Assembly: GCF_000204055.1 (NCBI RefSeq)
Contig: NW_006768807.1
Location: 634,893 to 698,892 of the forward strand
Direction of reading: 5' to 3'
From: Melampsora larici-populina 98AG31
Lineage: Eukaryota; Basidiomycota; Pucciniomycetes; Pucciniales; Melampsoraceae
DNA: 64,000 nt
A program made the position numbers and the translations under genes. Position 1 is the stretch's first letter; each line of letters begins with the position of its first letter. The notes beneath the pieces are model-generated. The model made no database searches. It worked only from the letters and a program-made list of their open reading frames with translations, and was not told the origin of the DNA. Shown here in pieces: positions 37,289 to 49,883 of this stretch.

Positions 37289-38526
37289 TTAATATACCAG
37301 GCGTCGCTATTGTTTTCGGATCTAACCGTAAGTAAACAGTGGTGCTTCTTTGTCAGCCAAGAACCGACTTTCTGATTTGCGCTACAATCATTCCCGCAGC
37401 TTAGCTTTCCAAGTGAAGATTAATGAACTATACAGAGACAGAAAAGCCAGAGAATGAAATTGGTTTAACGATCGCAAGCGTTAACCATCACTCGCTCCTC
37501 TTTATTTTATATGCCCCATTTAATTGTTTTACTTACTTGCACGCCCGAGAAATCAAGCTTATAGACATCTTTAGATTCATCAGTTACAAAAATAGGGCGA
37601 TTCCTCTCTATTTGGGAATTGCCGCGAATTTAATGGCAATATTTAGTCTCCATTGACTGATTTTGTGCCAAGGGATTACATGATTCTTTAAACCGACTTT
37701 GTCTCTGCGCCACCCTAGACCTTTACTGCCTGGAACGTGATCCTAAATGAAACAGGTGATCATGCGCAGATTGACACGAGCTGGAGTGGCAAAAAAATAG
37801 AATCGTTGTTTAAAGAAAGCTTGCCGTGAAGTACCACAAATGAGGTTGCTCATTGAGACCACAGGGTTCACCCATTTTTCAAGCACTCGGGGAACAACCA
37901 ATTTTGACTTTTTTCTAAGGGTAGTTGAATTCTCGGCTGAAAACTGGACGAGAAATGGAAAGTGGAAATTGAGTGATTGGTACTAAGGTTGTACATAATT
38001 CGGAAATTTAGGATTAGGGTAGCGACTTATACCGTACAGTATGATTTGTTAACTCAAACTTGAAAAGAATTATTCACTATTTACGGATTTTCCTACACAA
38101 TTGATGTGAACTGTTATCGCCCCAGGATTCAAGAGTCAAATCCCAAGAAATTCCCAAATCAAATAAATTGGAACGGCTAAAATTGGACAACCTGTCGTCG
38201 ATAGGCTGCAAGGTTCACGGATTGACGGTAACAACGAGTAGCAATTTTTCCTCATTGATCTCTTTTTGAATTACCATATCGTCAGCAAGATTTGTGTGGG
38301 GCCCCCACGACAAGACAAAGCCTATATCTAGAAAAAGAAAAATAAGTAAAACTGAGAACAATTTTTATGACTTTAAACATATATGATAAAGGAAAAAGAA
38401 TGAAGAGAGAAAACATAAACACAAAGATGAGAGAGAAAAAAAAATGATTTTAATTACACTGTAGGGTAAAGGACAATTTTCAGAGATTATTTCTTACACT
38501 TTTGTGTGTATAGAAAAAGAGGTTTG
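37289..38526. other. Intergenic region and presumed Copia 3' flank
   Basis: No gene is supported. The left LTR of the Copia (its 3' LTR) should lie here. TGTGGGGCCCCCAC near 38296 is conspicuous, but without the partner LTR in the window I cannot set limits. Confidence 0.4.
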
Positions 38527-41500
38527 CTATCTGACTCCAAGATTATTCCGCGCATCTTTAAATTTTAATGGACCCAGTGCTTTTGTAAAAGTATCCGCCA
38601 GTTGTTCTTTACCAGGAATCCAAATAAGTTCGACTTTCTTCTTATAAAGTTGTTCGTTGATATAATAAAACTCTCAATCGGCATGTCTGGTTCGTTTATT
38701 CGCAGCATTATCGGTAGATACATGTACTGACGACTTGTTATCACCAAGGATCAAGGGTAAGGGCAAGTCCGGAATGATGTCCTTAGCCAGAGAGTGTAGC
38801 CATACTGTATCTCGACATGCTGCCCCAATAGCCATGAACTCGGCATGGCACGTCGAAGTTGCCACGCAGCCCTGTCGACGCGATACCCAGGCGATGGGAA
38901 CACCGTAAAGTCGGGTAACGTGTCCGTACGTTGATCTCGCAAATTCACCGCCCCAGTTAGCGTCGACAAAAGTTTCCATTGGCTTCCGGAAAGTTTGCTC
39001 CCGTGGATTAATTTGTAATCCATAGTTGACCGTGTCCCGTACATACCGCAGTAGGTGTTTAATAGCCTTCCAGTGCTCGTCTGAAGGATTTTTTGAAAAT
39101 CGGGCAAGAAAATTAACTGGAAAAGAGAGATCTGGTCGCGTTCCGACCGCTAGATAGCTAACTGCTCCCACTATAGAAAGATATCGGTTGCTGTCTTGCG
39201 GAGTTCCATCAGAAGTGATTAGTTTCAGGTCTGGCGGCACAGGCGTTGTTGTTATAGCAGATGTTATTAAGTCGAGATTGTTGAACACGATTTTCTTCGC
39301 AAGACCTGGTTGTGACATTATGAATTTGTGTTTGGAAGGCCGCTCAATGTGTATTCCTACTATATCTTTCAAATCAGCTTCCCACTTGATCTTGATGTGA
39401 GATGATAAGTGTTTCTCAACCTCCAAGACTAGTACATCATCACCAGTTACTCCTCCATCATCGACATGTAGCCATATCATGCAAAGCTGATTGTTCTTCC
39501 ACAGAATATAAAAACTACTATCAAATTGGCTTGGTACAAAACCAAGAGCTCGTAGTCGTTCATCCATGAATTTCCACCAGCATCGCGCCCCTTGTTTCGT
39601 TCCATAAAGGGCCTTCAGTAGCTTCAATGCTCTTCCAAGTTTGAATCCCGGGGGTGATTTTACCCAGACATCATGATCAATAGGACTGTTAAGATACGCT
39701 GCTACAATATCGAAACTGCGTACTTTCAAACCCCGATATGCCGCCACGACATGCATCATTCGTAGTGCAGCAAAAGTTGCAGTGGGTGCAAAGGTTTCGG
39801 TAAAATCAGTCCCAGGTATTTGTGATATCCCTTAGCCACCAATCGAGCCTTCATACGTCCGTCCATTTTCACATCGAAAACCCATTTTACATCCGTAAGC
39901 TTCTGTCCTTCAGGCGGGTCACTCACTACCCAAACTCCCATATCGGAGAAGGTTTGTAGCTCATTCTTGCACGCAGTTAACCATTTTTCAGCCTCAGGTA
40001 ATCGCATAGCTTTGGAGAAAGATTTTGGTACAATTTTCCCCAGGAACGTCTGGTTTTCAATTAGTCGTACTAGCTCGTCTTGTTCCTTGATTGCCTCCTC
40101 CGCGTCAAAATTCCCTAGCATGAGCGAGTTAATTACATGCATCAAGCTTCCTTTTGAATTCGTTGCGTCAGGGATTGGTAACATAGGTCGGGGCATATTG
40201 TTCAACGTGGATATATCTTTCACTGGCAAAACATGGTGTGGTAGGTTGGCCGACGTGTTGGTCATCTTCGGTGGTGGCGTTGTCAATGTAGTCATCGGCA
40301 TGGCTTCAGTCGTTGTTGTTTCCTTTGGTAACGGTGGTCCATCAGAGATAAAACGTGCTAGAGACGACTCGACTGTTACAGGCTTTTTCGAGTCTGGATC
40401 CCAGAAGCTCCAACCCTTCCTTCCAGATGGATAACCTACCATGTACATCAATTTACCACGTGGTTCTAGTTTCCGTCGAATTTCGCCGGGTATGTGTACA
40501 ACGGCAGGCTCTCCGAAGGTTCTGAAATAATCAAGGTGTGGTTTTCGTCCAAAGAGCAGTTCGTAAGGAGTCTTCAGGCCCGTCTTCGTATTCGGAATTT
40601 GGTTATGGATATGTGCGGCGGTAGTGTTAGCATATGCCCACATGTTGTATCCAAACTTTGCTCCATGAAGAAGTGTTCTACCAATGTCAGAAATAGTACG
40701 AATTGAGCGTTCTGCCATGCCATTCTGATGATGTTCGTATCTGTTAGTTTGATGATTTGTAATACCATTAGTTGCACACCAGGCATTGAAAGCCTTCGAT
40801 GTATACTCACCAGCACCATCACTTCGTAAAGCTTTGATCTTTAAACCAGTCAGACGTTCCATCTTTGCCACAAAGTCATAAAATGACTTCGGTACCTGAT
40901 CCCGCTTCGCGACACAGACAAATTCAGTATAAGTAGTTGCAGCATCTCGAAACATCACCATGTATACCGCTCCATTTGCAGATGGATCGAATGGTCCAGC
41001 CACGTCAGTTACAATTAATTCCAAAGGCTTTGGAACAATTCCCGACGGACCCAGAGTTATTGTACGGAGACTCTTGCTTGTCATACAGTCGAGACAAGAA
41101 AAGGGAGTGTTTAGAATGGAGGTGGGAAGGCCAGTAGCGGTACCATGCTTCATCATCTTGCGAATATTACGCATGCTTGTATGACCAAAGCGGCAATGCC
41201 ACATAAGAGCCTCATTTTGAGCCGGAGGAGCACCAATGATAGTGTTACTTGTCGCTATTTTGTTAGAGACGATGGGGGTAGAGACAGATGAATTTGGTGA
41301 GCAGGAGAAATTCGTTTTATGAATAGATTGGGATGTGTGGTAAGGAGTTCTGATGATGTTGGTAGGGCGAGGGCGGGGAAAAGAAGAAGCAGGAAAAGGG
41401 GACGGAGAAAGAGTAGCAGAAGGAGTTCGCAGCAAAGAATGGGTATGATTCTCACGAGGAGGCACATTTGGACAAATGTCCGGTTTTGTCAGACATATAG

Positions 41501-42710
41501 CTTTCGCCTGCATTACACAAAACACCCATTTCCGGTTCTTATACACAGCACTCGCCGTCCTTCCACAAGGGAATTTCAGCCGCATTCCACCGTTGCCTCC
41601 CATCCAAGATCCTCCAGATTCAACAATTTCGGGAATTGAGATAAGTGTACGTTGTGCTGCCGGAGAGTAGTATGTGTTCTTGATCGGGATGGATGACCCA
41701 TCATCTGCACAAATATGAAGAGTGCCTTTCGCAGTAACAAATGCTCTATTGCTCTTCGTTGCCACGGAGATTGGAATCGGTCTAGATAGGATATGAACAT
41801 CAGTTAACCGACTAAGGTCTCCTGTGATCATGTGGGTGGCACCAGTGTCACTCACTCCTTCATCCGGGTTGTCCCATTCCTTGGTCAGATGACTCTCAGA
41901 GGCCCATATGCCATCTGGTTGCTCATCGACACCAGTAGGTTCAGCATCCGAAGGATAAGTACCGTCAGGCTCCGCAACGAACTCGTTATCATTGGCATTA
42001 ACAAGATTCATTCGAAGTCCTTGGTTCCTGGAGCTACCAGATCCGCCACGATACAATGGACAACCCCGTACCCAGTGTCCCGTGTTTCCACAAGCTAGAC
42101 ATTGGTTGTAAGGTGTGAGTTTTGGTCCGGGGTGATAATTGATTTGGGTACCAGGCGGCGCGTTGGTAATACGAGGCATGGTCGTAGTCATGTTGTTGTT
42201 AGAGTAAGCACGAGGTTCTCGATTTTGCGGGGCGGGTGGTCTATAGTTTGGGCCGGTACGTTGACGATAGCTAGGTTGGTTCGTTGGACGTTGTACATTT
42301 TGAGGCGGAGGTAAAAAACGTGGTGTAGGTAAGCGTTGTTGACGAGAGACAGCGTTGATGTTCAACGGTGAATGTTGATCGGTATCATTTAGGGTCAGTT
42401 GATTCACGAGAAGATCGTCCGGCTTGTTGTGTTTCTCAGCCCGGATCGCTTCTTCAACTTCTTTAGCAGATATAGTCGTGGCCGGATTGGTGCGGAGTCT
42501 AGCATTGAGGGTTATGTTGATGTTGGTATAATCAGTAGGCACGCCAGTTTGAAAAATCATTCCCATAACAGAGTCCTCATTCCAGACAAAACCAGCACGC
42601 TTCATATCACTAAATTTTGACCTGATCACTCTAAAGTATTCATTTATATCCATATCATCGGTCAATTTGATACTGATGACATTCTTGAACGTGGAAGTAT
42701 GAGCACTACG
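38527..42710 (-). pseudogene. Copia gag-pol polyprotein, frameshifted
   Basis: Reading from 42710 down: a gag part, zinc knuckle CLACGNTGHWVRGC, aspartic protease DTGATHM (about 41840), integrase with WHCRFGHTS and the Asp-Asp-Glu core (VTDVAGPF, SDGAGEY, NGMAERS), then reverse transcriptase from WVFDVKMDG. Near 39815-39825, after KGYH, a one-base deletion shifts the frame. The reading continues in the next frame with the RT residues through LHVDDGG (catalytic Asp pair) and RNase H (VDANWGG, HAEFMAI). A second lesion, TGA at 38674-38676 after RTRHAD, replaces what related elements have as Arg (CGA>TGA). The natural stop is TAG at 38527-38529. The element can no longer move by itself. Confidence 0.88.
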
Positions 42711-42712
42711 AC
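38527..42712 (-). mobile_element. Ty1/Copia retrotransposon, cut by a Gypsy insertion
   Basis: Gag-pol in Copia order on -: gag, zinc knuckle, protease, integrase, reverse transcriptase, RNase H. The N-terminal gag and the 5' LTR are missing because the Gypsy LTR begins at 42713. The open gag frame runs right up to that base, so the remainder should lie beyond the Gypsy, outside the window. Confidence 0.88.
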
Positions 42713-43617
42713 TGTCAACCGCGAGAGTTCTGCGGAGCAGAACCCCGAGCGTATCGACAAAAATAACACATAATAAATATTTAAAACCTACAACTCTATC
42801 ACTCTAGTTTCAAGAGTGTACAAATCATAAAAGAAAAAGACAACAATTGGAAAAAAACGAGAAAAGGGAAAGTAAGGGTCTTAGAAATAATGATATCATC
42901 TAAAGACCCTAGAAACTAACCCTTAATTAAAACACATCATCAGAATACCAAGGGAGCAACGAACCCCAACAACTAGATCAGTTCGAGACCAGTCTAGTCA
43001 CGACTAACTACCACCAAGCAAAACTCGGATATAAAAAGAGCTCTCTCAATGCTCCAAGAAAAAGAGAATCATCCGTTAACACTTTTACACAACTTTTACC
43101 CCAATTAGAATCTAGACAACTTACGTTTACATACTAAGACCCGTACTATTTCTGATTTCTCGAAAGCTACAATTACTATCTACGAAAGGCCTCTTTAGAA
43201 ATATCCTTTAGACTCTTTTCGTTCTAGACTCAGTACTCTTGTTTTCGTTTCATTTTCCCTGTTATACTTTTAAACTTTCATCTACTTACGGAATTGTTAA
43301 AGATCGTGTAGTACTGCCTACTCGACTAACTCTTCCATACTTACTCCTTACCCTCGATAAAACCAAGTTTTATCGGACTACTGCTCAAGCACGCCCAAAG
43401 CTAGTTTACCTCACGGTATCCACTTTGGTAGAACTATCTGTTGATACCTTTAAGAACACAGATCAGTTAAAACTTACGCTAGACTTAGACACAACTTATC
43501 CATCACGAAGACTTGAAAATAAGTGCAAAGGTTTATTCATTGTTATTCCTAGCACAAAACACATTTCGTGAGTAATCATTCACCTAAGCCTGACAACTTT
43601 TACGACTTAGGCTGACA
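42713..43617 (+). repeat. Gypsy 5' LTR
   Basis: 905 bp from TGTCA (42713) to TGACA (43613-43617), the short inverted ends typical of LTRs. It follows Copia coding sequence directly and precedes a primer-site-like TGGGGGACTC. A TATAAAAAG promoter element at 43030-43038 lies about one third in. The partner LTR is not in the window, so the limits rest on these signals. Confidence 0.7.
43030..43038 (+). promoter_or_regulatory. TATA box within the Gypsy LTR
   Basis: TATAAAAAG followed by the palindrome AGAGCTCTCT. It would start the genomic RNA about 30 nt downstream. Confidence 0.55.
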
Positions 43618-43619
43618 TT

Positions 43620-43632
43620 TGGGGGACTCATC
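43620..43632 (+). other. Putative primer binding site of the Gypsy
   Basis: TGGGGGACTCATC starts three bases after the LTR end and begins with TGG, the complement of a tRNA CCA end. I cannot say which tRNA. Confidence 0.5.
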
Positions 43633-44429
43633 GTTTTTTCTAAGTTTTTGTTTTTTTTTTAAAACGAAAACACAGACCTCGACACCTTTCCCATACAAAC
43701 TAGCAGACTCATACAAAGTTCTCTTTTACTTACATTAGCATATTTCATCATTGCTATCGGACGAGTAGATTACTGTACCTTGGAACTATTCCTGGAACTA
43801 CCGTTTTATTCTTTCACACAAGAAAACCCTTTCACTGAAGAAGTTTACGACGCACAGTTCGGGATACATATCTTGAATCCTTTTCATACTTACGTTCGGT
43901 TCAGCGACTATCTATCTCAAGCACCCACAGATTACTTGTTTCACGATAACATCGAGAGAGAGTCTTACTGAGAAATCTAACAATCGCTTGAAATAACAGT
44001 AAGTTGAGACCAACTTATACATTGAAAACAGAACCGAGAACGAATAAAGCTGACTATAACCTGGTTACACCGCGCCTTGATCTAAGTGCCTATCGAACAA
44101 GTCGCACCAGTAGCACCGTATAACCCAGGAGAAGACTTGATCGACTACGAAGAAGCAGGAAGTCAGTACTGATCAGTATAATCTAGTTCAACGATACCAG
44201 CTGACATACTGAGAAACCTCTCTGTAGTGACTACGTTAGGAGACGATCAAGACAAAACCACTGAAACTGTTCCAACAACAGTAGGTAATTCGACCCCATC
44301 GAACAAACAATACCAAGAATTGTCTAAATTTACAATTCCTAAGACAGCAGGACCAACCAAAGGTTAGTCTCTCTTCAAAAAAAAAAAAAAAAAAATATAA
44401 AAGCGAGAGTCCGTTTGAAAACTCACATT
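43633..44429 (+). other. Gypsy leader between primer site and gag
   Basis: Untranslated leader of about 800 nt with a T-run near 43650 and an A-run at about 44379-44396 followed by TATAAAAG. Short open frames here (for example 43780-43971) have no support. Confidence 0.5.
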
Positions 44430-47098
44430 ATGGCACCCAGCACCAGAGCAAACTCCTCCAGAGCGCAGAGTATCGCAGGATCCATCGACGCATTTGGCGA
44501 TGATCTTAGACGATCAACCCAGCCAGCAATCGGGAGCAGAAAACCAAGCAACTCGACAACTGCATCTAAAAGGTCCAGGACGCGACCTGACGATAGAGGA
44601 ACACGACCTCCTACTGATGTACGAAGCGAACTACCAAGTATGGAACAAAGCCAGAAAAGCGAAAGATCACAAAGCGTTCAAGAAAGCCACCATCAAAGCG
44701 AAAGGTTATTATCGCCAACTGCTGAAAATGTTAGGTTACCAATGTCTGATGGACCGGACCAACCGTTGGAACCCATCAGACTGGGATTGGAGTACTTTAG
44801 AAAGACGAGAAAGGGGAAAGAAATTCACCCAGTCGACTCCTTACCCACGACCGAGCCAATCCTCACGCCACCAAGGAAAGACAGTGGGCGACGAGATCAT
44901 AGGAATCATTCAAGCAGCAGGAATGGCAGTGAAGAATGCGAGAGGACCATCCTACCCTTAGATGAAAAGCTTGTTAAACCTATGTTTCACCAATTTCAGT
45001 TGTATCTTGATCCTATTATTACTAGCTTGAAAATGTTGCATGATGAAATGAATACCATACAGTCACTCGTTAAAACTAACGATGCGAACAGACGTTTGAA
45101 TATTATTGATAAGACCATCACGAACCTTATCAATAACGTAAACAGCCAAGTAAAGACGCTTAACCAGGTAGGTATAGCAGTGCAAACATCTACAAATGAT
45201 GTAGCAGGTGTCAAGGAAGAACTGCAGAACTGGACTAAAACAGTACTACAAGTAGTAGAGGAAAGTGAGAATGTTACTCGAATGCAAATTATTAAAGATA
45301 ACAAAGATAATCTAGATGAGCACTCCAAGATCACTCGAGACCTAATCAACAAGGTTAACGAAAACCTCCTAACAAGTAGTGACAGAACAGTCGAAGACCC
45401 GTATAATAAAAGAACATGCGACCAGATATCTAGCATGCAGGGAGTTATGAGGCAACTCCAGAACATGATCCATCGCCAAGGAGAAGAGTTGCTGGTCATG
45501 AGCTCTCATAATGAAGAAGTCATCAAACTTCTTTCCAACCTAACGTTCGAACAGCTGAAAAAGCAAGGTTCGTACGAGAATGTAGAGAATGGACCTTTTG
45601 AGGACATTCTGCACGATGTCCCACCACACATGCACCAAGCTAGAAGTAAGAGTCAGTTTGAGACAAATACGTTCAAAGCTAAAGGATTGACATCACCGGC
45701 GGATGTCAAACACAGTCACCAGACAGAAGCGCCTATTGTTGCTGAGGGAGTCAGTAAACATCAGACTCGAGAACAAACCACACGAACTGAATTCACACCA
45801 GAATCAGAACTTACTATGTACAACCTTCTGAAGAAAGATGTGCCAAATAGTAAAGACTGGCCTAAGTTTAGTGGGGAAGGGGAATATAATCACATAGCTT
45901 TCATAGAGTGGGTGGATCATTTTAAAGAAACCATGCACGTTCCAGACGCCCTTATTACTTCACGTATGGGTCTAGCTTTTACAGGTATTGCTCAGATATG
46001 GTTTCTAGAGAATCGTAAAGAGAAATCACTTTCCTGGGAAGATTGGAAATTGGCGATTATGGAAAAATTTGGAACTCGAGTGTGGAGGAGAACTATGCAA
46101 ACAGCATTCGACAAGGATTTCTTCAATCCCAAAACGAGTACGGAACCAGTTAAATCGCTGGTTAAGCAACACAAAAGACTTCGAGCAGCCCAACCTTTAA
46201 TATCTAAATTAGATGTCATAGATAAAATATTGGAGCAGTGCGCAGGAGACCTAGATCATGCCGTAAGAAGCAGATTAGGACGAGAGGAAGATTTTGTAAG
46301 CTTCACGACCACGTTTGAGGAGGTAGTCAGCAGGACTTCGATAGGAAAATACCAGAGACCTGCTCACAAGAACACCCAAGAGTGGAAAACGCAAGCCACG
46401 AACGGCAGTACCCCACCGACAAAAATGATCACTCCTAAGCAGTCAGTGATAAGAGTACCAGGTAAATGTGACACCTGTGGATCCACGGAGACAGGCCATG
46501 ACTTTAGGCTGTGTAGGAAGAAAAGCAAGGATATCAACACCCTAGAGAAGGATCCAGACGAAGAAGAATCATTAACTGGTGAAGAATTAGAACTTATCTT
46601 TGCACATGACCATGATTCTCTATACGATGACGGAGAGTATAGGGCGGTACAAGATGAATGCTCAACAAGCTCAGACGTGTCCAAGGTAGAGGAATCTTTC
46701 AAAATATTAGATATTTCTTGTCTTGAAAGGTCTTTAGCAAAAGCACCTGTCTTTATCGAAAGACAAAACAAACAAACTAACTTAGCGAGCCCATTTTTGA
46801 CGACGATGTGCAACGGGTGGAAAATGAATATGCTAGTAGATACCGGCGCTTGTAATTCACTCATTACGCCACGGATTCTTAACAAAATCTGGTTTCACTG
46901 GGAAAGAGAAGTGAAACCACTTAAGCACAAAAGAAAGTATTTTAGCGCATCAGGAATCCTGACAGCAGTTGGAGAGATCACTTTACCAATCCAGTTCCTT
47001 CACGAATCAGACCCAGGTATACTCATGATAGACTTTGTCGTCATTATGAACGCTAGGCGCGTCGAAGTCATCCTAGGCGCAGATATGATGAACGCATA
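44430..47098 (+). CDS. Gypsy gag with first aspartic protease (5' part of gag-pol)
   Basis: Starts at the ATG before APSTRANSS. An in-frame TTG lies 15 nt upstream but is unlikely as a start. About 180 Ser/Arg/Pro-rich residues come first, then a long helical, coiled-coil-like part (LHDEMNTIQSLVKTNDANR to LLSNLTFEQ), then a retrotransposon gag domain with WPKFSGEGEY, FIEWVDHF and WFLENRKEKSLSWEDWK. A zinc-knuckle-like CDTCGSTETGHDFRLC follows at about residue 680. The protease block begins at DTGACNSLI (residue 804, 46839) and ends ILGADMMNAY. The host reading stops at 47098, two bases into a codon that is completed at 55375. The open frame that runs on to 47111 (HSY, stop) uses Helitron bases. 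It encodes capsid, nucleocapsid and polyprotein-cutting functions. Confidence 0.85.
44494..44961 (+). CDS. Possible overlapping 155-codon frame inside gag
   Basis: A +1 frame inside the Ser/Arg-rich start of gag, opening with ATG at 44494 (MAMILDDQPSQQ). Residues about 30-80 read like an ordinary charged helical protein (EEHDLLLMYEANYQVW, KAKDHKAFKKATIKAKGYY), more protein-like than the low-complexity gag frame over the same bases. It could be an accessory protein or the remnant of a frame shift in which this frame once was the gag start. No direct proof of translation. Confidence 0.35.
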   Translation: MAMILDDQPSQQSGAENQATRQLHLKGPGRDLTIEEHDLLLMYEANYQVWNKARKAKDHKAFKKATIKAKGYYRQLLKMLGYQCLMDRTNRWNPSDWDWSTLERRERGKKFTQSTPYPRPSQSSRHQGKTVGDEIIGIIQAAGMAVKNARGPSYP

Positions 47099-47142
47099 TC
47101 ATTCATATTAAACGTCAACCAGCAATTCAAACAAAATAGACA
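47099..47142 (+). repeat. Helitron copy 2, 5' terminus
   Basis: TCATTCATATTAAACG, then CAAAATAGACAAA starting at 47132, exactly 33 nt in, where copy 1 has CAAAACTGGACAAAAC. Confidence 0.75.
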
Positions 47143-49064
47143 AATTAACACAAAATCTACAAATCCTCCACTTTTTAGCAGAAGGAATCCTGGTTTTGAC
47201 CACCCGAAGTTTTGTCCTCGGGATAATTACTTTCAATTTCCTTATTATTGCTCCTAACACTTACCTCGATGATCATACATCAAAGGATCACATCAGGATT
47301 TGGTCGCAATCAATCAATCTGTGGCCATCTAATCATCAAGTAGAAACTTCAGATTGGACCATTAGCGCCATTTGTGATTTTTACACATGAGTGATCAGAA
47401 ACCATTTGGTGAGAATTAGCAGCTTCATTTGTGGTTCCTCCATTTGCAATTCCAATTTTCTAACCAAAGTTACATCTCACCTTTGATTTCGTGCAGCTTA
47501 ATACCACAGCAAAAGGCTTTATAAAGAAGATACCAGCGGTTCAAACTGAGATATTCACAAATGATGCAAATTGGACATCCTCAAATCAGAAACTCAATTT
47601 GAATTGTTTGTTAATAGAACTTCAATAAGAAAGTCACAAAATTAAGAGATCAGAGAAAGTTAAACTAATCATTCATCATGTACCAGTGCCATGATCAAGC
47701 CTTGAAATTCGTGCTTTTTGCCTGTTCACTCCATTCCATGTCAAGATTCCTTCATTGATTACACCCAATCGAGTTTGCGAAAACTCAAATTCATATCCTG
47801 CCCAATACCATCTCAATTGCACACTTTTGAACTGATTTCCGACTTCAAGATCTATCGATTAACACCCTTCTCAATATCATTCTCACACTATCAATCAGCC
47901 AAAGACAATACCATCTATCTCACTGCTGATTGATTATCTTAACCTCGACACTCTTTGCAGATCATCATCAACATCATCATTCATTCATATCAACAGAGAA
48001 CAATGAATTTGAACAAAACGCTACACAACCTCCAAATTTTGATTTAGCATTGGGAAGTTTTGATCAGCCAAGGTTTTGGACATTCGTTAACAGTTTTTCA
48101 TTTCTCCATCATTCAGGTTGTTTCAAAAGCTCAGATCAAGCCTCTGACTCGATTCAATCGAGTTCCAGCCTGTAAGTCCCTCTCTTTTCCTCCATCTTTT
48201 CTTTTCTTTTATTTCTTCTATTTGCTTCCACCATGCTGATCTCCTTTCATCTTATTCTGCATTCATCAGTCATCGACTCTCAAAGCCAAAAAAATCGATT
48301 TTTAGATCCATTGTCAAGTTTCAACTCTCCTCCTCCTTCTGTCGTCTATTTCTTGTACACTGATAACAATCTATTGCTTAACCTTTTTGGTCCTAGATTC
48401 TCAAATTCGATTTTCGATTTTCAGCTTCTTTGGCAGGTAGCTTCATTCTATTTGAGCACTTTGAGGAATCAAATGACCTCATCCCTTCATTCCTTTTGTT
48501 CTATACTTGCTATTTCAACCTGTAACTCTCTGCCTAGGTGAGTCTGAATCGATGATTTGATTTCCATATCACTTCCAACCTTGAAGGGTTTCAAGCAGTC
48601 TCACTAATTCATCCATTTCTTCCTCACTATATCTCTCCATGATATCTATCTTTTCATTAGGTGATATTTTTTATTTTTTATTTCGCTTTTGACTGTTCAA
48701 TCAACTGAGCAATCAATTTCAATTTCGATTTTGGTAATTCATCTCCTTTTTTGTTGCTTCTTTATTCATTCCACTAACTCCTCACTTTTCTTGGCTTTCT
48801 CATTTAGTTACTGGATCTATTTGTGCAAATTTGATTTTGGCCATTTGAATGGTTTGTTTTCCTTCTGTTGAATAGTTCATTTTCTTTTGTTTCTTATGGT
48901 CTGTGTCTTCCATGCATACTAATCTCTTAATCTACATCCCCTTGGTACCCAGAAATCGAACTCCTTCAGTAGTTTATCACTTCAATTTCATTCCAATCTA
49001 TAAGCCATATTTCATTTCGATTTTGGTGCTTGATCAATTGATGATGGTGTTTCCAAGCAAGTAA
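47143..49064. other. Helitron copy 2 cargo, left part
   Basis: AT-rich, pyrimidine-rich on + with many short exon-like stretches and GTGAGT-like donors (for example near 48540), but no family recognised. Nothing intact. Confidence 0.4.
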
Positions 49065-49880
49065 CACTACACCAAATGTAATCTTTACCGGGTGGTAAAG
49101 AAAACTACTGACATAGAAAAGTCCTGAGGCAACAGGAAGAGAGCTAAAAATCTGAAAAAATATGCACCTTGTTCCTAGATGTTGGGGCGTCATGATGAGT
49201 ATTTTTTTGTATTTTATACGCAGATATTGGTTAATGTACTAACAATAAAGGCTGAAAATCATCAAAAACCCACCTGTAACAATACCTGAAATTTGGCCCT
49301 TGATTTTGTAGACAGGATTTTGAAATCTTCAAACATCAATAACTTTTGCAGTTCTGAATCAAATAACTCGATTTTTGGTTCATTGAAAAGGTGAGTCTTT
49401 CCTCTACATTTTTCATTGAGACACCACATCTGTAGCCCGTCTGAAGAAGGTCCTACGGAGCTATTCATGCAGAACTGTTTGGACATATGTAGAGCGTTCA
49501 AATGACTAGATAGCACCTTGCTGACATTATGAAGTGTAAAGTAGAATGGTTCAGCTTTTGAATGAACCAAAAATCGAGTTATTTGGAGCAGAATTGCAAA
49601 AGTTATTGAAGTTTTTAGACCACAAAATATTGTCTTCATAATCATGACCCAAATTTCAGGTATTGTTACATGTGGGTTTTTGATGATTTTCAGCCTTTAT
49701 TGTTAGTACATTAACCACTATCTGTGTGTAAAATACAAAAAAATACTCATCATGACGCCCCAACATCTAGGAACAAGGTGCATATTTTTTCAGATTTTTA
49801 GCTCTCTTCCTGTTGCCTCAGGACTTTTCTATGTCAGTAGTTTTCTTTACCGCCCGGTAAAGATTACATTTGGTGTAGTG
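49065..49880. mobile_element. CACTA-type foldback MITE
   Basis: 816 bp beginning CACTACACCAAATG and ending with its complement, flanked by TAA on both sides (49062-49064, 49881-49883). The arms 49065 to about 49395 and about 49551 to 49880 are complementary over about 330 bp each, leaving a centre of roughly 155 bp. The outer 245 bp are almost identical and the inner part is more diverged. The CACTA end and 3-bp duplication fit CACTA/EnSpm elements. There is no transposase gene, so it depends on a partner. An alternative is a Tourist-like (PIF) MITE, because TAA also fits that target. Confidence 0.8.
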
Positions 49881-49883
49881 TAA

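Noticed and set aside
38179..38195. AAAATTGGACAACC as another Helitron subterminal block
   Set aside because: No TC end with preceding A about 33 nt upstream. Probably chance.
43239..43971. Open frames in the Gypsy LTR and leader
   Set aside because: No similarity to element proteins. They lie in regulatory sequence.
47099..47111. End of the gag-protease frame (HSY and stop) as a natural C-terminus
   Set aside because: These bases are the Helitron 5' end. The real frame continues at 55375.
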